Shown here piece by piece: positions 53,367-62,454 of a stretch of 64,000 bases of DNA. The translations under genes were made by a program, and so were the position numbers. The stretch's first letter is position 1. Each line of letters opens with the position of its first letter. The notes beneath the pieces are model-generated. The model saw nothing but the letters and a program-made list of their open reading frames with translations, did not search any database and was not told the origin of the DNA. Origin of the DNA: Microbacterium kyungheense (GTDB taxonomy: Bacteria; Actinomycetota; Actinomycetes; Actinomycetales; Microbacteriaceae); assembly GCF_006783905.1 (NCBI RefSeq), contig NZ_VFPE01000007.1:124001-188000 (forward strand). The letters run 5' to 3'.

Positions 53367-54152
53367 TCACCAGCCGAGACGCGCGGCGATCGCGTCCGCC
53401 GCGCGAGTGGGGAACTCGTCCCAGCCCGGTTCGAGGATCCGACGGGTGAGGCGGAACAGCTCGTAGGCCGACTCCTCGACCGGCAGATCGAGGGACGCCG
53501 CGATGTCCGCACCCCAGCGGGGGAAGTCCTGCTCGAATCGGCGCATGGGGTCGATCGCGTCGCGGGCCGCCGTCGACGCATCGGCGAAACGACCGCGGAT
53601 GGCGCGCACCAGCAGCTGCACCGCCCACTGCCGGATGAAGGCGTTGCCGTTCAGCAGCTCGCCGCGCCGCACGCGTCCCACGCCGATCAGCAGCTTCACG
53701 AGCACGAGGCGCGTGTCGTTGGCCGGGTCGAACCGGTCGCCCTCGATCGCCCGTGCACGGGACTCGGCGATCAGCGTCGCCGTCGTTCCGGCGGGGTCAT
53801 CGACGACGACCGTGGCCGCGCCGGCCCGAGCGTCCGCGAGCTCAGCGGCATCCGAGAAGGCGAACTCGAAGACGTGCGCGTCGTCGTACACCGCGACGAA
53901 GCCGATCTCGCCTTCGCGCGCCGTGAGAACGAGGCGGTCCTGATCGGGCAGCCACGACAGATCCGGCCGGATCTCGCGACCGCGTCCGGCCTCGGTCACC
54001 GCGAAGAAGTCGTGATCCGACCATTCGTCACGACGCTCCCTGGCCTCTTCGGACGCCGAGCCCAGCAGCACGAGCCCCACGAACCCGTCGCGCTCCCGCA
54101 CGGCGGTCGCAAGACCCACGCTCAGCTCATCGAAGCGCGCGGATGCGCTCAT
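53367..54152 (-). CDS. Nucleotidyltransferase-domain protein
   Basis: A 261-aa protein. The G-S-x(n)-D-x-D motif of nucleotidyltransferases is GSASEEARERRDEWSDHDFF. The remainder is helical, like aminoglycoside or lincosamide-type nucleotidyltransferase relatives. The ATG at 54152 overlaps the neopullulanase stop as ATGA. An antibiotic target is not implied; the function is unknown. Confidence 0.78.
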   Translation of the reverse strand: MSASARFDELSVGLATAVRERDGFVGLVLLGSASEEARERRDEWSDHDFFAVTEAGRGREIRPDLSWLPDQDRLVLTAREGEIGFVAVYDDAHVFEFAFSDAAELADARAGAATVVVDDPAGTTATLIAESRARAIEGDRFDPANDTRLVLVKLLIGVGRVRRGELLNGNAFIRQWAVQLLVRAIRGRFADASTAARDAIDPMRRFEQDFPRWGADIAASLDLPVEESAYELFRLTRRILEPGWDEFPTRAADAIAARLGW

Positions 54153-56047
54153 CCCTCCGCCCTTGCGGGGAGCTCCACGCCGTCCAGACGCCACACCGCG
54201 AACGCAGGGCCGTCGGCCGACACGGCGACCGCGCCGTCAGCCGCCACCGCGAGGGTCGCCTCGCCCCAGACGTGCTGGGCGCGCGAAGCCCCGGGCATGG
54301 CGCCGGCGGGGATCGCCGCGTCGACGTCCCCCTTCGCGGCGAGCACGAGGAGCGTTTCGTCCGCGGATTCGCGGACGAACACGACCGCGTCATCGTCGAC
54401 GTGCACCCAGCGCAGCCCTCCGGTCGACAGGACAGGATGCGCGTGGCGCAGGGCGATGAGGTCCCGGTACAGTCCGAGGCGCTCCGCGACGGCCGGGTCG
54501 CCTTCGGTGCCCCACGGCATCGGGGTCCGGCTGTCTTCGCCCTCTGCGCCGACGAGGCCGAACTCGTCGCCCGCGAAGACCACCGGCAGCCCGGGCAGCG
54601 TCATCATCAGACCGACCGCCACGGGGATCGTCCCCTCGCCGGCGTTCGTGGCGAAGCGACCGGTGTCGTGGGTGTCGAGCGGCTGCATGTTCCCCAGGCG
54701 CACCCGCCACGGGATGCCGGCGGTGAAGCGCACGACGGCGTCGACGAACTGCTGCGCCGTGTAAGCCGGGATGCCGCCGATGGGCTGTCCGAAGAACCAC
54801 GGCTCGGTGCGCTCCACGCCCTCCGCGGTGAGGAAGGGCGTGCCCTTCGGGTCGGACAGCCACCCCCACAGCGGACGGGTGAACGACGGATAGGTCATCG
54901 CGCCGTGCCAGCCGTCGCCCTGCAGATCGCTCGCCGCATCGTTGGTCGATTCGCCGAGCAGGATCGTGTCGGGGTTGATCTCGATCATGGTGCGGCGCAG
55001 CAGCTGCCTCACCTCGGCGTTGAGGTCGATGTCGCCCAGGCGCCCGGTCATGTTCGCGACGTCGATGCGCCATCCGTCCGCGTTGTACGGCGGCTTCAGC
55101 CACTTCGCGACGACCGAGTCCGGACCTTCGATGAACCGCGAGCGCAGCTCCTGCGACGACCAGTTGAACTTGGGCAGCGTCGGCGTCCCCAGCCACGACA
55201 CGTACTCGGTGTTCTCGTCGTCGGTGAAGTAGTAGAAGTCCGCTTCCGGCGCGCCGGGGTGCCCGAGCGCCGCCTGGAACCACTCGTGACGGTCACCCGA
55301 ATGGTTGCTGGTCAGGTCGCCGATGACGCGGATGCCGCGCGCGTGGGCCGCCTCGATCAGCCGGATGTACGCCTCGTCGCCGCCCAGCAGCGGATCGACC
55401 CGGTCGAAGCTCGCCGCGTCGTAGCGGTGGTTGGAGGCCGCCGGGAAGATCGGCGTCAGGTAGAGGAGATTGACGCCGAGCGAGACGAGGTGGTCGAGCT
55501 TCTCGATGATGCCGTCGATGTCGCCGCCGTAGAACTGCTGCGACCGTCCGGGCATCACCGGGTCCACGGGCGTGTCCCAGCTCGCGGCGATGGCCCAGTC
55601 GGGCGTCGGGTGGGTGTCGGCCTGCGGCGAACGCGCGAACCGGTCGGGGAACACCTGGTACATGACCGCATCCGCGAGCCACGCCGGCGGAGCCGGGTAG
55701 GCCACGAGCGCGAAGTCCTCGGCATCCAGCGTCTCCAGCGTGTGCAGGCCGGTCTGGTTCAGCCATTCGACGCGGCCGCCCTCGTGGACGAGCAGCCACC
55801 GGTATCCGTGACGCGGATTGCGCACGGTCACCGCCGCCTCGTACCAGTCCCATCCGTCAGCCGATCCGACGAGCGCGGCGTCAGTCCACTCGGGCTCGTG
55901 GTCGGGGTTGGAGCGGGTGCGGACGGCCGACAGCGGACCGTAGCCCGCGGGGACGCGCAGGCGCACCGTGACGACATCGCCCAGCTGCGGGGCGAGGTCC
56001 GACACGTACAGCGGCGAGCCGTCGTGGTGAGGGGTCAGGGTTGTCAT
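54149..56047 (-). CDS. GH13 neopullulanase/maltodextrin glucosidase-like enzyme
   Basis: A 632-aa cytoplasmic glycoside hydrolase. An N-terminal starch-binding-like domain (to about residue 110) precedes the GH13 barrel: VMYQVFPDRFAR, the nucleophile in GWRIDVANMTG, the acid/base in LLGES, and DTHDTGR. It should split imported maltodextrins. It has no signal peptide. It follows the amylase gene by 164 bases of non-coding DNA and is in the same direction as the mal operon. Confidence 0.9.
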   Translation of the reverse strand: MTTLTPHHDGSPLYVSDLAPQLGDVVTVRLRVPAGYGPLSAVRTRSNPDHEPEWTDAALVGSADGWDWYEAAVTVRNPRHGYRWLLVHEGGRVEWLNQTGLHTLETLDAEDFALVAYPAPPAWLADAVMYQVFPDRFARSPQADTHPTPDWAIAASWDTPVDPVMPGRSQQFYGGDIDGIIEKLDHLVSLGVNLLYLTPIFPAASNHRYDAASFDRVDPLLGGDEAYIRLIEAAHARGIRVIGDLTSNHSGDRHEWFQAALGHPGAPEADFYYFTDDENTEYVSWLGTPTLPKFNWSSQELRSRFIEGPDSVVAKWLKPPYNADGWRIDVANMTGRLGDIDLNAEVRQLLRRTMIEINPDTILLGESTNDAASDLQGDGWHGAMTYPSFTRPLWGWLSDPKGTPFLTAEGVERTEPWFFGQPIGGIPAYTAQQFVDAVVRFTAGIPWRVRLGNMQPLDTHDTGRFATNAGEGTIPVAVGLMMTLPGLPVVFAGDEFGLVGAEGEDSRTPMPWGTEGDPAVAERLGLYRDLIALRHAHPVLSTGGLRWVHVDDDAVVFVRESADETLLVLAAKGDVDAAIPAGAMPGASRAQHVWGEATLAVAADGAVAVSADGPAFAVWRLDGVELPARAEG

Positions 56048-56211
56048 TGCTCTTGCCTTTCGAGGACAGGCGGCGCGTGGCCGCCGGATGTTGTTTCGAT
56101 GCGACGTGGTTGCACGGCCGCAGCCATGACAGAGCCCTTGAGTTGTTGTTCAGTTGTGCCGGTCCCGATCATGGCACGCCTCGCCGATGGGCGGGACCGG
56201 ATGCCGCAGCC

Positions 56212-57693
56212 TCAGCGCCGTGACCCCAGATGGATCGCCGCCGCCGTCTGCGGAGCCAGTTCGAACCGGACGACGCCGCCATCGACGGTGTAGGCCGCGC
56301 CGCGGCATCCCTCGCCGTCGATCGCGTCCTTCCCGCCCGAGACCACGTCGCAGTACTGCCCGGAAGGAAGGGTGGTCGGCACCGCGAGCGTCTGCGTCTC
56401 GTCGCCGACGTTCACGGCCACGACGCCACGGCCTTCGCGTTCGAAGCCGTAGGCGTCGCCGTCGCTCACACCCTCCAACCGTGGGGCGGCGCCCGCGACG
56501 GCGCGGAACTCCAGCATGCCCGCGATCGCCGGCCACGCCTGCACGCACGTGCGCTCGCCGTCGGCATACGACTCGGCGGGCCCGCCGGCGTCCGCGCACG
56601 ACGCCGGCGACACCGTGCCGTCGGCTTCGGCCGGCGCTCCGCTGTCACGGTCCGAGAAGGCGTAGCCCGAGTACACGACCGGGGTGCCGTAGTCGTCGGC
56701 GAGCATGAGTGCGTTCGCGATGACGTACAGCCGGCCGTCGCGGTACGTGATGTCGGCCTCGCCGCGCTCGGTGTCGTGGTTGTCGATGAACACGACGGCC
56801 CGGTCGGCCGGCACATGCGCGGGACGATCGCCCTCGAGCTCGGGGTCGGCGAACACGCCGCTCTCCAGCTGGGGGTCGAGGTCGCGGGCGTAGCTGAACT
56901 CGAAGACCTCGCCGAAGCCGGTGTACTCCTCGGGCTGCACCGGCTCGCGGGCGCTGCGGATGACCTCGCTCATGATGCGCGTGCCTTCGGGCAGCCGGCC
57001 CACGATCGCCGCGACGTCGTCTGCCGCCATGTGCTTGGCGGCGTCGATGCGGAACCCTGCGACGCCGAGCGACAGCAGATCGTCGAGGTACGCCACGATC
57101 GTCCGCTGCACCTGCTCGCCGGATGTGTCGAGGTCGGCGAGATTCACGAGCTCGCACGTCTGCACCTGCTCGCGCGACGTGTAGTCCACGATGTCGTCGC
57201 CGGGCGTGAGGCCGCAGTGGTGGAAGTCGTCGGGACCGTAGAGTCCGGGATACTCGTCGTGTGCGTACGGGGTGCCGGCGAAGCCCGTGCCGGCGGCATC
57301 CTGACCCGTCATGTGGTTGATGACGGCGTCGGCGATCACGGCCACCCCGGCCGCATCGCAGCGCTTCACCATGTCGGCGAACTCGTCCCGCGTGCCCAGT
57401 CGCGAGTTCAGGCCGTACGAGACGGGCTGATACGACGCCCACCACTCCTCGCGCGCGATCGACTCGTTCGGCGGCGACGTCAGCACCCACGCGAATCCTG
57501 CGGGTCCGAGCCTGGTCTCGCACTCCTCCGCGATCGAAGACCAGGGCAGCTGGAAGAGCTGGATGCCGGCGTCCGGCGCGGCACGCTCTACCGACGGTGT
57601 CGGACCGGAGCATGCCGCGAGCGCCAGCATCGCCGTCACCGCACACGCGGCGAGCACACCCCGGCGGATGCCGGGGTCACCGGGTCGCGGCAT
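56212..57693 (-). CDS. Secreted lipoprotein alpha-amylase (GH13)
   Basis: A 493-aa enzyme with a lipoprotein signal: basic start, hydrophobic stretch, and LALAAC with the lipidated cysteine at residue 28. The barrel has DAVINHM, the nucleophile in GFRIDAAKHM, the acid in IMSEV and FIDNHDTERG. It degrades starch outside the membrane to feed the maltose ABC transporter. It starts 3 bases after the malG stop. A GGATGCC...GGCATCC hairpin covers its start codon. Confidence 0.92.
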   Translation of the reverse strand: MPRPGDPGIRRGVLAACAVTAMLALAACSGPTPSVERAAPDAGIQLFQLPWSSIAEECETRLGPAGFAWVLTSPPNESIAREEWWASYQPVSYGLNSRLGTRDEFADMVKRCDAAGVAVIADAVINHMTGQDAAGTGFAGTPYAHDEYPGLYGPDDFHHCGLTPGDDIVDYTSREQVQTCELVNLADLDTSGEQVQRTIVAYLDDLLSLGVAGFRIDAAKHMAADDVAAIVGRLPEGTRIMSEVIRSAREPVQPEEYTGFGEVFEFSYARDLDPQLESGVFADPELEGDRPAHVPADRAVVFIDNHDTERGEADITYRDGRLYVIANALMLADDYGTPVVYSGYAFSDRDSGAPAEADGTVSPASCADAGGPAESYADGERTCVQAWPAIAGMLEFRAVAGAAPRLEGVSDGDAYGFEREGRGVVAVNVGDETQTLAVPTTLPSGQYCDVVSGGKDAIDGEGCRGAAYTVDGGVVRFELAPQTAAAIHLGSRR

Positions 57694-57696
57694 CCT

Positions 57697-58707
57697 CTAC
57701 TTCACACTGCCCGCGGTCAGACCGCCGACGATGTACCGCTGGAGAGCGAGGAAGAGCGCCACCGGCAGGATGGCGGCCAGCACCGCGCCCGCCGCGAAGA
57801 GGCTCCAGTTCTTCGAGAACTCGTCCGAGATGAACTTGTACAGGCCCACCGCGAGCGTCTGCTTCTCGGGGTCGACGAGGATGATGCTGGCGAGCACGAA
57901 CTCGCTCGACGTGCCGATGAACGACAGCAGGCCCACGACGGCGAGGATCGGCGCCACGAGACGCAGGATGATCGTGAAGAAGATCCGCGCGTGGCCGGCG
58001 CCGTCGATCTTGGCCGCCTCGTCGATGGATGCCGGAATGGTGTTGAAGAACCCGTACATGAGATACGTGTTCACGCCCAGCGCGCCGCCGAGATAGACCA
58101 TGATGAGGCCGATCTGGGTGTTGAGGCCGATCGCCGGGAAGATGTCTCCGATCTGCACCATGAGCAGGAAGATCGCGACCATCGCGAGCATCTGCGGGAA
58201 CATCTGGACCACCAGCAGCGTCGTGAGGCCGAAGCGGCGCCCGGTGAAGCGCATCCGCGAGAACGAGTACGCCGCGAGAGCGCCGAGGATGACCGTGCCT
58301 GCCGCGGTGATCAGGCCGATGATGAGCGTGTTCACGAACCACGCACCGTACGGGTGCGTCTCGGACTGGAACAGGTCGAAGTAGCTCTCCAGGCTCACGT
58401 TGCCGAACAGGCCGTTGGCCGTGAGCAGCGTGCCGCCGGGATTCAGCGACGCCGACAGGACGTACAGCAGCGGGAAGATCGCGAAGATCGCGACCACGAT
58501 GCCGACGAGGTGGCGCCAGCCGGTCTCGCGGAAGTACTTCTTGAACGGGCGGCGCGGCAGGGGCGCCTCGCCGCGGACGCCGGCGCTCTCGTGGGAGTCG
58601 AACCCGTCGATCGCTCCCGGGGCGGCCATCAGCGCCTCGGCGCGCCCGACGGACTCGCCGAACTCCTGGAGCGTCGACTTCTTCTCGGTGTCGTTGGTGC
58701 CGCTCAT
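57697..58707 (-). CDS. malG: Maltose ABC transporter permease MalG-like
   Basis: A 336-aa permease with six membrane segments. The cytoplasmic EAA loop is EAAKIDGAGHARIFFTIILR. An N-terminal extension of about 60 hydrophilic residues precedes the first helix. It is coupled to malF (1-base gap). Confidence 0.93.
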   Translation of the reverse strand: MSGTNDTEKKSTLQEFGESVGRAEALMAAPGAIDGFDSHESAGVRGEAPLPRRPFKKYFRETGWRHLVGIVVAIFAIFPLLYVLSASLNPGGTLLTANGLFGNVSLESYFDLFQSETHPYGAWFVNTLIIGLITAAGTVILGALAAYSFSRMRFTGRRFGLTTLLVVQMFPQMLAMVAIFLLMVQIGDIFPAIGLNTQIGLIMVYLGGALGVNTYLMYGFFNTIPASIDEAAKIDGAGHARIFFTIILRLVAPILAVVGLLSFIGTSSEFVLASIILVDPEKQTLAVGLYKFISDEFSKNWSLFAAGAVLAAILPVALFLALQRYIVGGLTAGSVK

Positions 58708-58708
58708 G

Positions 58709-60328
58709 TCAGTTCAGCTCCTCGAGTGCCTTGGTGCGTCGGAAGGCGATCACCGAGATCGTGCCGACGATCAGGAAGATGATGATCGAGAACGCGCTCG
58801 CGAGGCCGTAGTCGGCCGACGAGCCCACGAACGCGACCTTGTAGACCATCGTGATCAGGATGTCGGTCGCGCCCACGTTGACGTCAGCCGTCACGTCGCG
58901 GGGCCCGCCACCGGTCAACATGTAGATCAGGCTGAAGTTGTTGAAGTTGTACGCGAACGAGGCGATCAGCAGCGGTGCGACGGCGACGAAGAGCAGCGGC
59001 AGCTTGATGTTGCGGAAGATCTGCCAGGCACTGGCGCCATCCACCTTCGCGGCCTCCTGCACGTCGTCGGGGATCGACTGGAGCGCGCCCGTGCAGATGA
59101 GGAACATGTACGGGAAGCCGAGCCACAGGTTCACGAGCAGGATGCTGAACTTCGCCAGCCACTCGTTGGTGAGCCACGGGATGTCCGCTCCCCCGAACAG
59201 CACGACGTTCAGGAAGCCGAACTCCTGGTTCATCATGCCGGCCCACACGAGCGCGGACAGGAAGCCCGGGAACGCGTACGGCAGGATCATGATGACCCGG
59301 TAGTACTTCTTCGACTTCATGCGGGGATCGTTGAACACGATCGCGAGGAACAGTCCCAGCGCGAAGCACGTGAAGACCGACAGGAATGCGAAGACGAAGG
59401 TCCACGCCAGCACGGAGAAGAAGGGCGCGCGGATCGACTCTTCGGTGAACGCCCGCACGAAGTTGTCGAACCCGACGTTGATCTGCCAGCCCGGCATCAG
59501 CTCGGTGCCGTCGGGCGCCGTGAAGGCGCCGGTGCCGATGTCGGAGTAGACCGTCCCGGTCTGGGTGTCGGTCATGGTGCCGGCGGCCTCGTCGTACTCG
59601 AGGCTGGAGAGGTACACGTACGCGACCGACCCGTCGGGCGTGCGCAGCGAACCGTCGTTCGGGTCGTCGCTGATCGGCACCGCTATGTCGGCGATCGCCT
59701 CCTGGTTCGCGACGATCTGCGAGAAGTTGAGGGTGTTGTAGCCCGGGACGCCGACGGCCTTGCCGCCGTCCATCTCGGCGTTGTCGACGGGGGTGAGCGG
59801 CCGGTCCGCACCGCCGAGCTCGACGTCGCCTTCGGGGTCGGTCACGAGGAACGAGAACTCCCCGAGCTGCTCGACGACCGTCAGGTCGTAGGCGGGCGAG
59901 TCGGGGACGCGCTCCTGCGCCGACAGCATGAGCGCGTTGACAGCGCTGTCCTTCGAGCCGTTGTGGCCGGTGCCGTAGTTCGTGAAGGCGATGTACGCGG
60001 TGTAGCCGGCGACGAAGATCTGGAAGATCAGCAGGAAGATGAGGCCCGGGATGAGGTACTTCGCGGGCAGGTTGCCGCGGCTGAAGTACACCCAGTTGGC
60101 GACGCCCGTGATCGCCAGGACGATGACCGCCGGGATCCACTGGCTGCTCTGGAAGAGCACCAGGGCGGCATAGAGCGCGAGGGCGTCGATGAGGCCGAGA
60201 GCGACGACCTTGAAGATCATCAGCTTCCAGCCGGCGCCTGCCGCCTCGGCGATGCGCGCCGCGCGCCTCGACTTCTTGCTGGGGGGTGTCTCGATCGCGG
60301 CATCGCGGTCGATGGTCGGCGTCGTCAT
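58709..60328 (-). CDS. malF: Maltose ABC transporter permease MalF-like
   Basis: A 539-aa permease with about eight membrane segments and the large periplasmic-side loop (about residues 125-280) typical of MalF. The EAA loop is EAAKVDGASAWQIFRNIKLP. It forms the channel with MalG. No ATPase gene lies in the operon; a shared MsiK-type ATPase elsewhere is expected. Confidence 0.93.
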   Translation of the reverse strand: MTTPTIDRDAAIETPPSKKSRRAARIAEAAGAGWKLMIFKVVALGLIDALALYAALVLFQSSQWIPAVIVLAITGVANWVYFSRGNLPAKYLIPGLIFLLIFQIFVAGYTAYIAFTNYGTGHNGSKDSAVNALMLSAQERVPDSPAYDLTVVEQLGEFSFLVTDPEGDVELGGADRPLTPVDNAEMDGGKAVGVPGYNTLNFSQIVANQEAIADIAVPISDDPNDGSLRTPDGSVAYVYLSSLEYDEAAGTMTDTQTGTVYSDIGTGAFTAPDGTELMPGWQINVGFDNFVRAFTEESIRAPFFSVLAWTFVFAFLSVFTCFALGLFLAIVFNDPRMKSKKYYRVIMILPYAFPGFLSALVWAGMMNQEFGFLNVVLFGGADIPWLTNEWLAKFSILLVNLWLGFPYMFLICTGALQSIPDDVQEAAKVDGASAWQIFRNIKLPLLFVAVAPLLIASFAYNFNNFSLIYMLTGGGPRDVTADVNVGATDILITMVYKVAFVGSSADYGLASAFSIIIFLIVGTISVIAFRRTKALEELN

Positions 60329-60363
60329 CGGCTCCTCTTTCCGAAACTGCGGGAACGTGGCGT

Positions 60364-60393
60364 CGGGGCGGCGTCCTCGCGGACGCCGCCCCG
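60364..60393 (-). terminator. Hairpin between malE and malF
   Basis: A 13-bp perfect stem (60364-60376 with 60381-60393) with a 4-base loop lies 10 bases past malE. Such stems let malE mRNA outlast or outnumber malF, matching the need for more binding protein. Confidence 0.7.
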
Positions 60394-60403
60394 ATCATGC
60401 CGG

Positions 60404-61651
60404 TTACTGGATGGCGGTCTGGATGTCGGACGCCATCTTGTTCCACAGGTCGACCGGGCTGCCGCCGGTGCCGTTGATGATGGCCGTCTCGGTGACGCCC
60501 CAGTACTGCCACACCGAGCCCATCTCGGGGATGCTCGGCATCGGGACGGCGTCAGCGCCGACCGCGCCGAAGCCCGCCGTGATCGGGTCGTTCGCGACAG
60601 CCGCGTCGTAGGCCGCGGTCAGGGCCGGGGTGCGGCCGCCGACCTCGTAGAGGGCCGTCTGGACCTCTTCGCTGCCGATGTAGTTGACGAGGAACTCCGT
60701 CGCGGCGAGCTTGTTCTTGCTCTCGGAGCTGAGGAAGAAGCCCTGCACGCCGGCGAACGGCTGTGCGGTCTGGCCGCCCGCGGACGGGATCGGGTCGACG
60801 GCGAGGTTCAGGCCGGCCTCCTCGGCGGCGGGCACGTTCCACGGGCCCGTGAGGTAGAACGGCGCCTTGCCGGCGACGAAGTTCTCGCGAGCCAGGTCAC
60901 CCGAGATGTTCGAGTTGAACACGCCGGTGCCGGTCGCGCCCTGCGAGGCGAGCCACGTGGCGAACGCCTGGCCGCCCTCGTTGCCGATCTGCAGATCGTC
61001 GGGGTTGTAGCTGCCGTCCGCGTTGGTGCCGAACACGGGAGCGCCGAAGGAGGTCTGGAAGGGGTACAGGTGGTACGGGTCCGCCGCCTCGGGGTCGAGA
61101 CCGACGAGGAACGCGTACTCGGTGCCCGCGGCCTGGCCCTTGGCGATCATGTCGTCATACGACGTGGGCGCCTCGGGAGCGAGGTCGGTGTTGCGGAGGA
61201 GACCGATGTTCTCGATCGCGTACGGCACGCCGTAGACCTTGCCCTCGTAGCTCCAGGCGTCGATGGCGACCTTCTCGTAGTCGCCGGCGGTGTCGCCGAG
61301 CTCGACGGGGGCGACCACGCCGTTGGTGACCAGCGTGCCCAGCCAGTCGTGCGCACCCACGGCGACGTCCGGGCCCTTGCCGGTCGGCACCTGCTGCACG
61401 AACTGGTCGCGGATCTCGCCGAACTCCTTCTGGACCAGCTTGACCTTCACGCCGGTGTCGGCGGTGAAGTCCTTCGCCGCGTCCTCGAGCACCGTCGCGC
61501 GGTCGGCGTCGACCCAGACCGTGATCTCGCCGGCCGACTCGCTGTCATCGCCGGAGTCCGAGTTGCCTCCGCCTGCGCAGCCGACAAGGGTCAGCGCGGA
61601 AACAGCGGCGATCGCGCCGAAAGCCGCGATGCTCCTCTTGTTCACCTTCAT
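60404..61651 (-). CDS. malE: Maltose/maltodextrin-binding lipoprotein MalE-like
   Basis: A 415-aa solute-binding protein. The lipobox is LVGC (cysteine 25). It resembles the cluster of extracellular oligosaccharide-binding proteins, with the VWVDADRATVLEDAAKDFTADTG opening. The first gene of the mal operon, controlled by LacI-type operators. Confidence 0.92.
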   Translation of the reverse strand: MKVNKRSIAAFGAIAAVSALTLVGCAGGGNSDSGDDSESAGEITVWVDADRATVLEDAAKDFTADTGVKVKLVQKEFGEIRDQFVQQVPTGKGPDVAVGAHDWLGTLVTNGVVAPVELGDTAGDYEKVAIDAWSYEGKVYGVPYAIENIGLLRNTDLAPEAPTSYDDMIAKGQAAGTEYAFLVGLDPEAADPYHLYPFQTSFGAPVFGTNADGSYNPDDLQIGNEGGQAFATWLASQGATGTGVFNSNISGDLARENFVAGKAPFYLTGPWNVPAAEEAGLNLAVDPIPSAGGQTAQPFAGVQGFFLSSESKNKLAATEFLVNYIGSEEVQTALYEVGGRTPALTAAYDAAVANDPITAGFGAVGADAVPMPSIPEMGSVWQYWGVTETAIINGTGGSPVDLWNKMASDIQTAIQ

Positions 61652-61727
61652 TGGTGGGTGCCTCTCTTGAGTGCTGATATGCCGGCCGTCGCGTGATTGA
61701 CGAGGCCGTCTTCGTGTCTCGCATTAC

Positions 61728-61856
61728 TGCAAGCGCTTACATTCTGCATGACGAGATGGAATGGGGCAACACGGGAGCGGATGATCGATATCAGCCCGTG
61801 ACAATCGGTCTGCATGGAACCGCTTGCACGCCAATGCATGCCTGCAACCGCTTGCA
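61728..61856. promoter_or_regulatory. Three LacI-family operators
   Basis: TGCAAGCGCTTACA (61728-61741), TGGAACCGCTTGCA (61815-61828) and TGCAACCGCTTGCA (61843-61856) match the LacI/MalR consensus. They lie between malE and yajQ. The last two are 28 bp apart. No LacI-family gene lies in the window. Confidence 0.85.
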
Positions 61857-61894
61857 GCGGCATCCACTTCTCCACGCTGCGCGACAGCCGCGGA

Positions 61895-61907
61895 TAGACT
61901 GCCCGGC
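61895..61907 (+). promoter_or_regulatory. Leaderless -10 element of yajQ
   Basis: TAGACT at 61895-61900 ends 7 bases before the ATG, with no ribosome site in between. The transcript probably starts at or near the ATG. The -35 region is weak. Confidence 0.5.
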
Positions 61908-62396
61908 ATGGCTGACAGCTCCTTTGACATCGTCTCGAAAGTCGACCACCAGGAGGCCGACAACGCCCTGAACCAGGCCCGCAAAGAGGTCGAGCAGCGC
62001 TACGACTTCAAGGGCACCGGCGCCTCGATCGAGTGGAGCGGCGAGGCCGTGCTGATCAAGGCGAGCACCGAGGAGCGCGCGAAGGCCGTGCTCGACGTGT
62101 TCCAGTCGAAGCTCATCAAGCGCGGCATCTCGCTCAAGAGCCTCGAGACGGGCGAACCGGTCGCGGGCTCCAAGGAGTACCGCATCACCTCGACGATCAA
62201 GGACGGCATCTCGTCCGAGAACGCGAAGAAGATCTCGAAGATCATCCGCGACGAGGGACCGAAGTCGGTCAAGGCCCAGATCCAGGGCGACGAGCTGCGC
62301 GTGCAGTCGAAGTCCCGCGACGACCTGCAGGAGGTCCAGCGCCTGCTCAAGGCGTCCGACCTCGACGTCGACCTCCAGTTCGTCAACTACCGCTGA
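61908..62396 (+). CDS. yajQ: YajQ family nucleotide-binding protein
   Basis: A 162-aa protein. It starts MADSSFDIVSKVDHQEADNA and ends DLQFVNYR, the usual YajQ ends. Family members have two ferredoxin-like folds and bind nucleotides; some bind cyclic-di-GMP. A diguanylate cyclase lies next to it, convergent. It is full length. Confidence 0.95.
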   Translation: MADSSFDIVSKVDHQEADNALNQARKEVEQRYDFKGTGASIEWSGEAVLIKASTEERAKAVLDVFQSKLIKRGISLKSLETGEPVAGSKEYRITSTIKDGISSENAKKISKIIRDEGPKSVKAQIQGDELRVQSKSRDDLQEVQRLLKASDLDVDLQFVNYR

Positions 62397-62454
62397 CGCG
62401 GCGTCGGCACGGACGATCCCGCCGCCGGTCAGGCCGGGATCGCCCGGTCTGCGC

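Noticed and set aside
53367..54152. Aminoglycoside resistance gene
   Set aside because: Only the general nucleotidyltransferase motif is visible, and it is coupled to a maltodextrin enzyme. A resistance role has no support.
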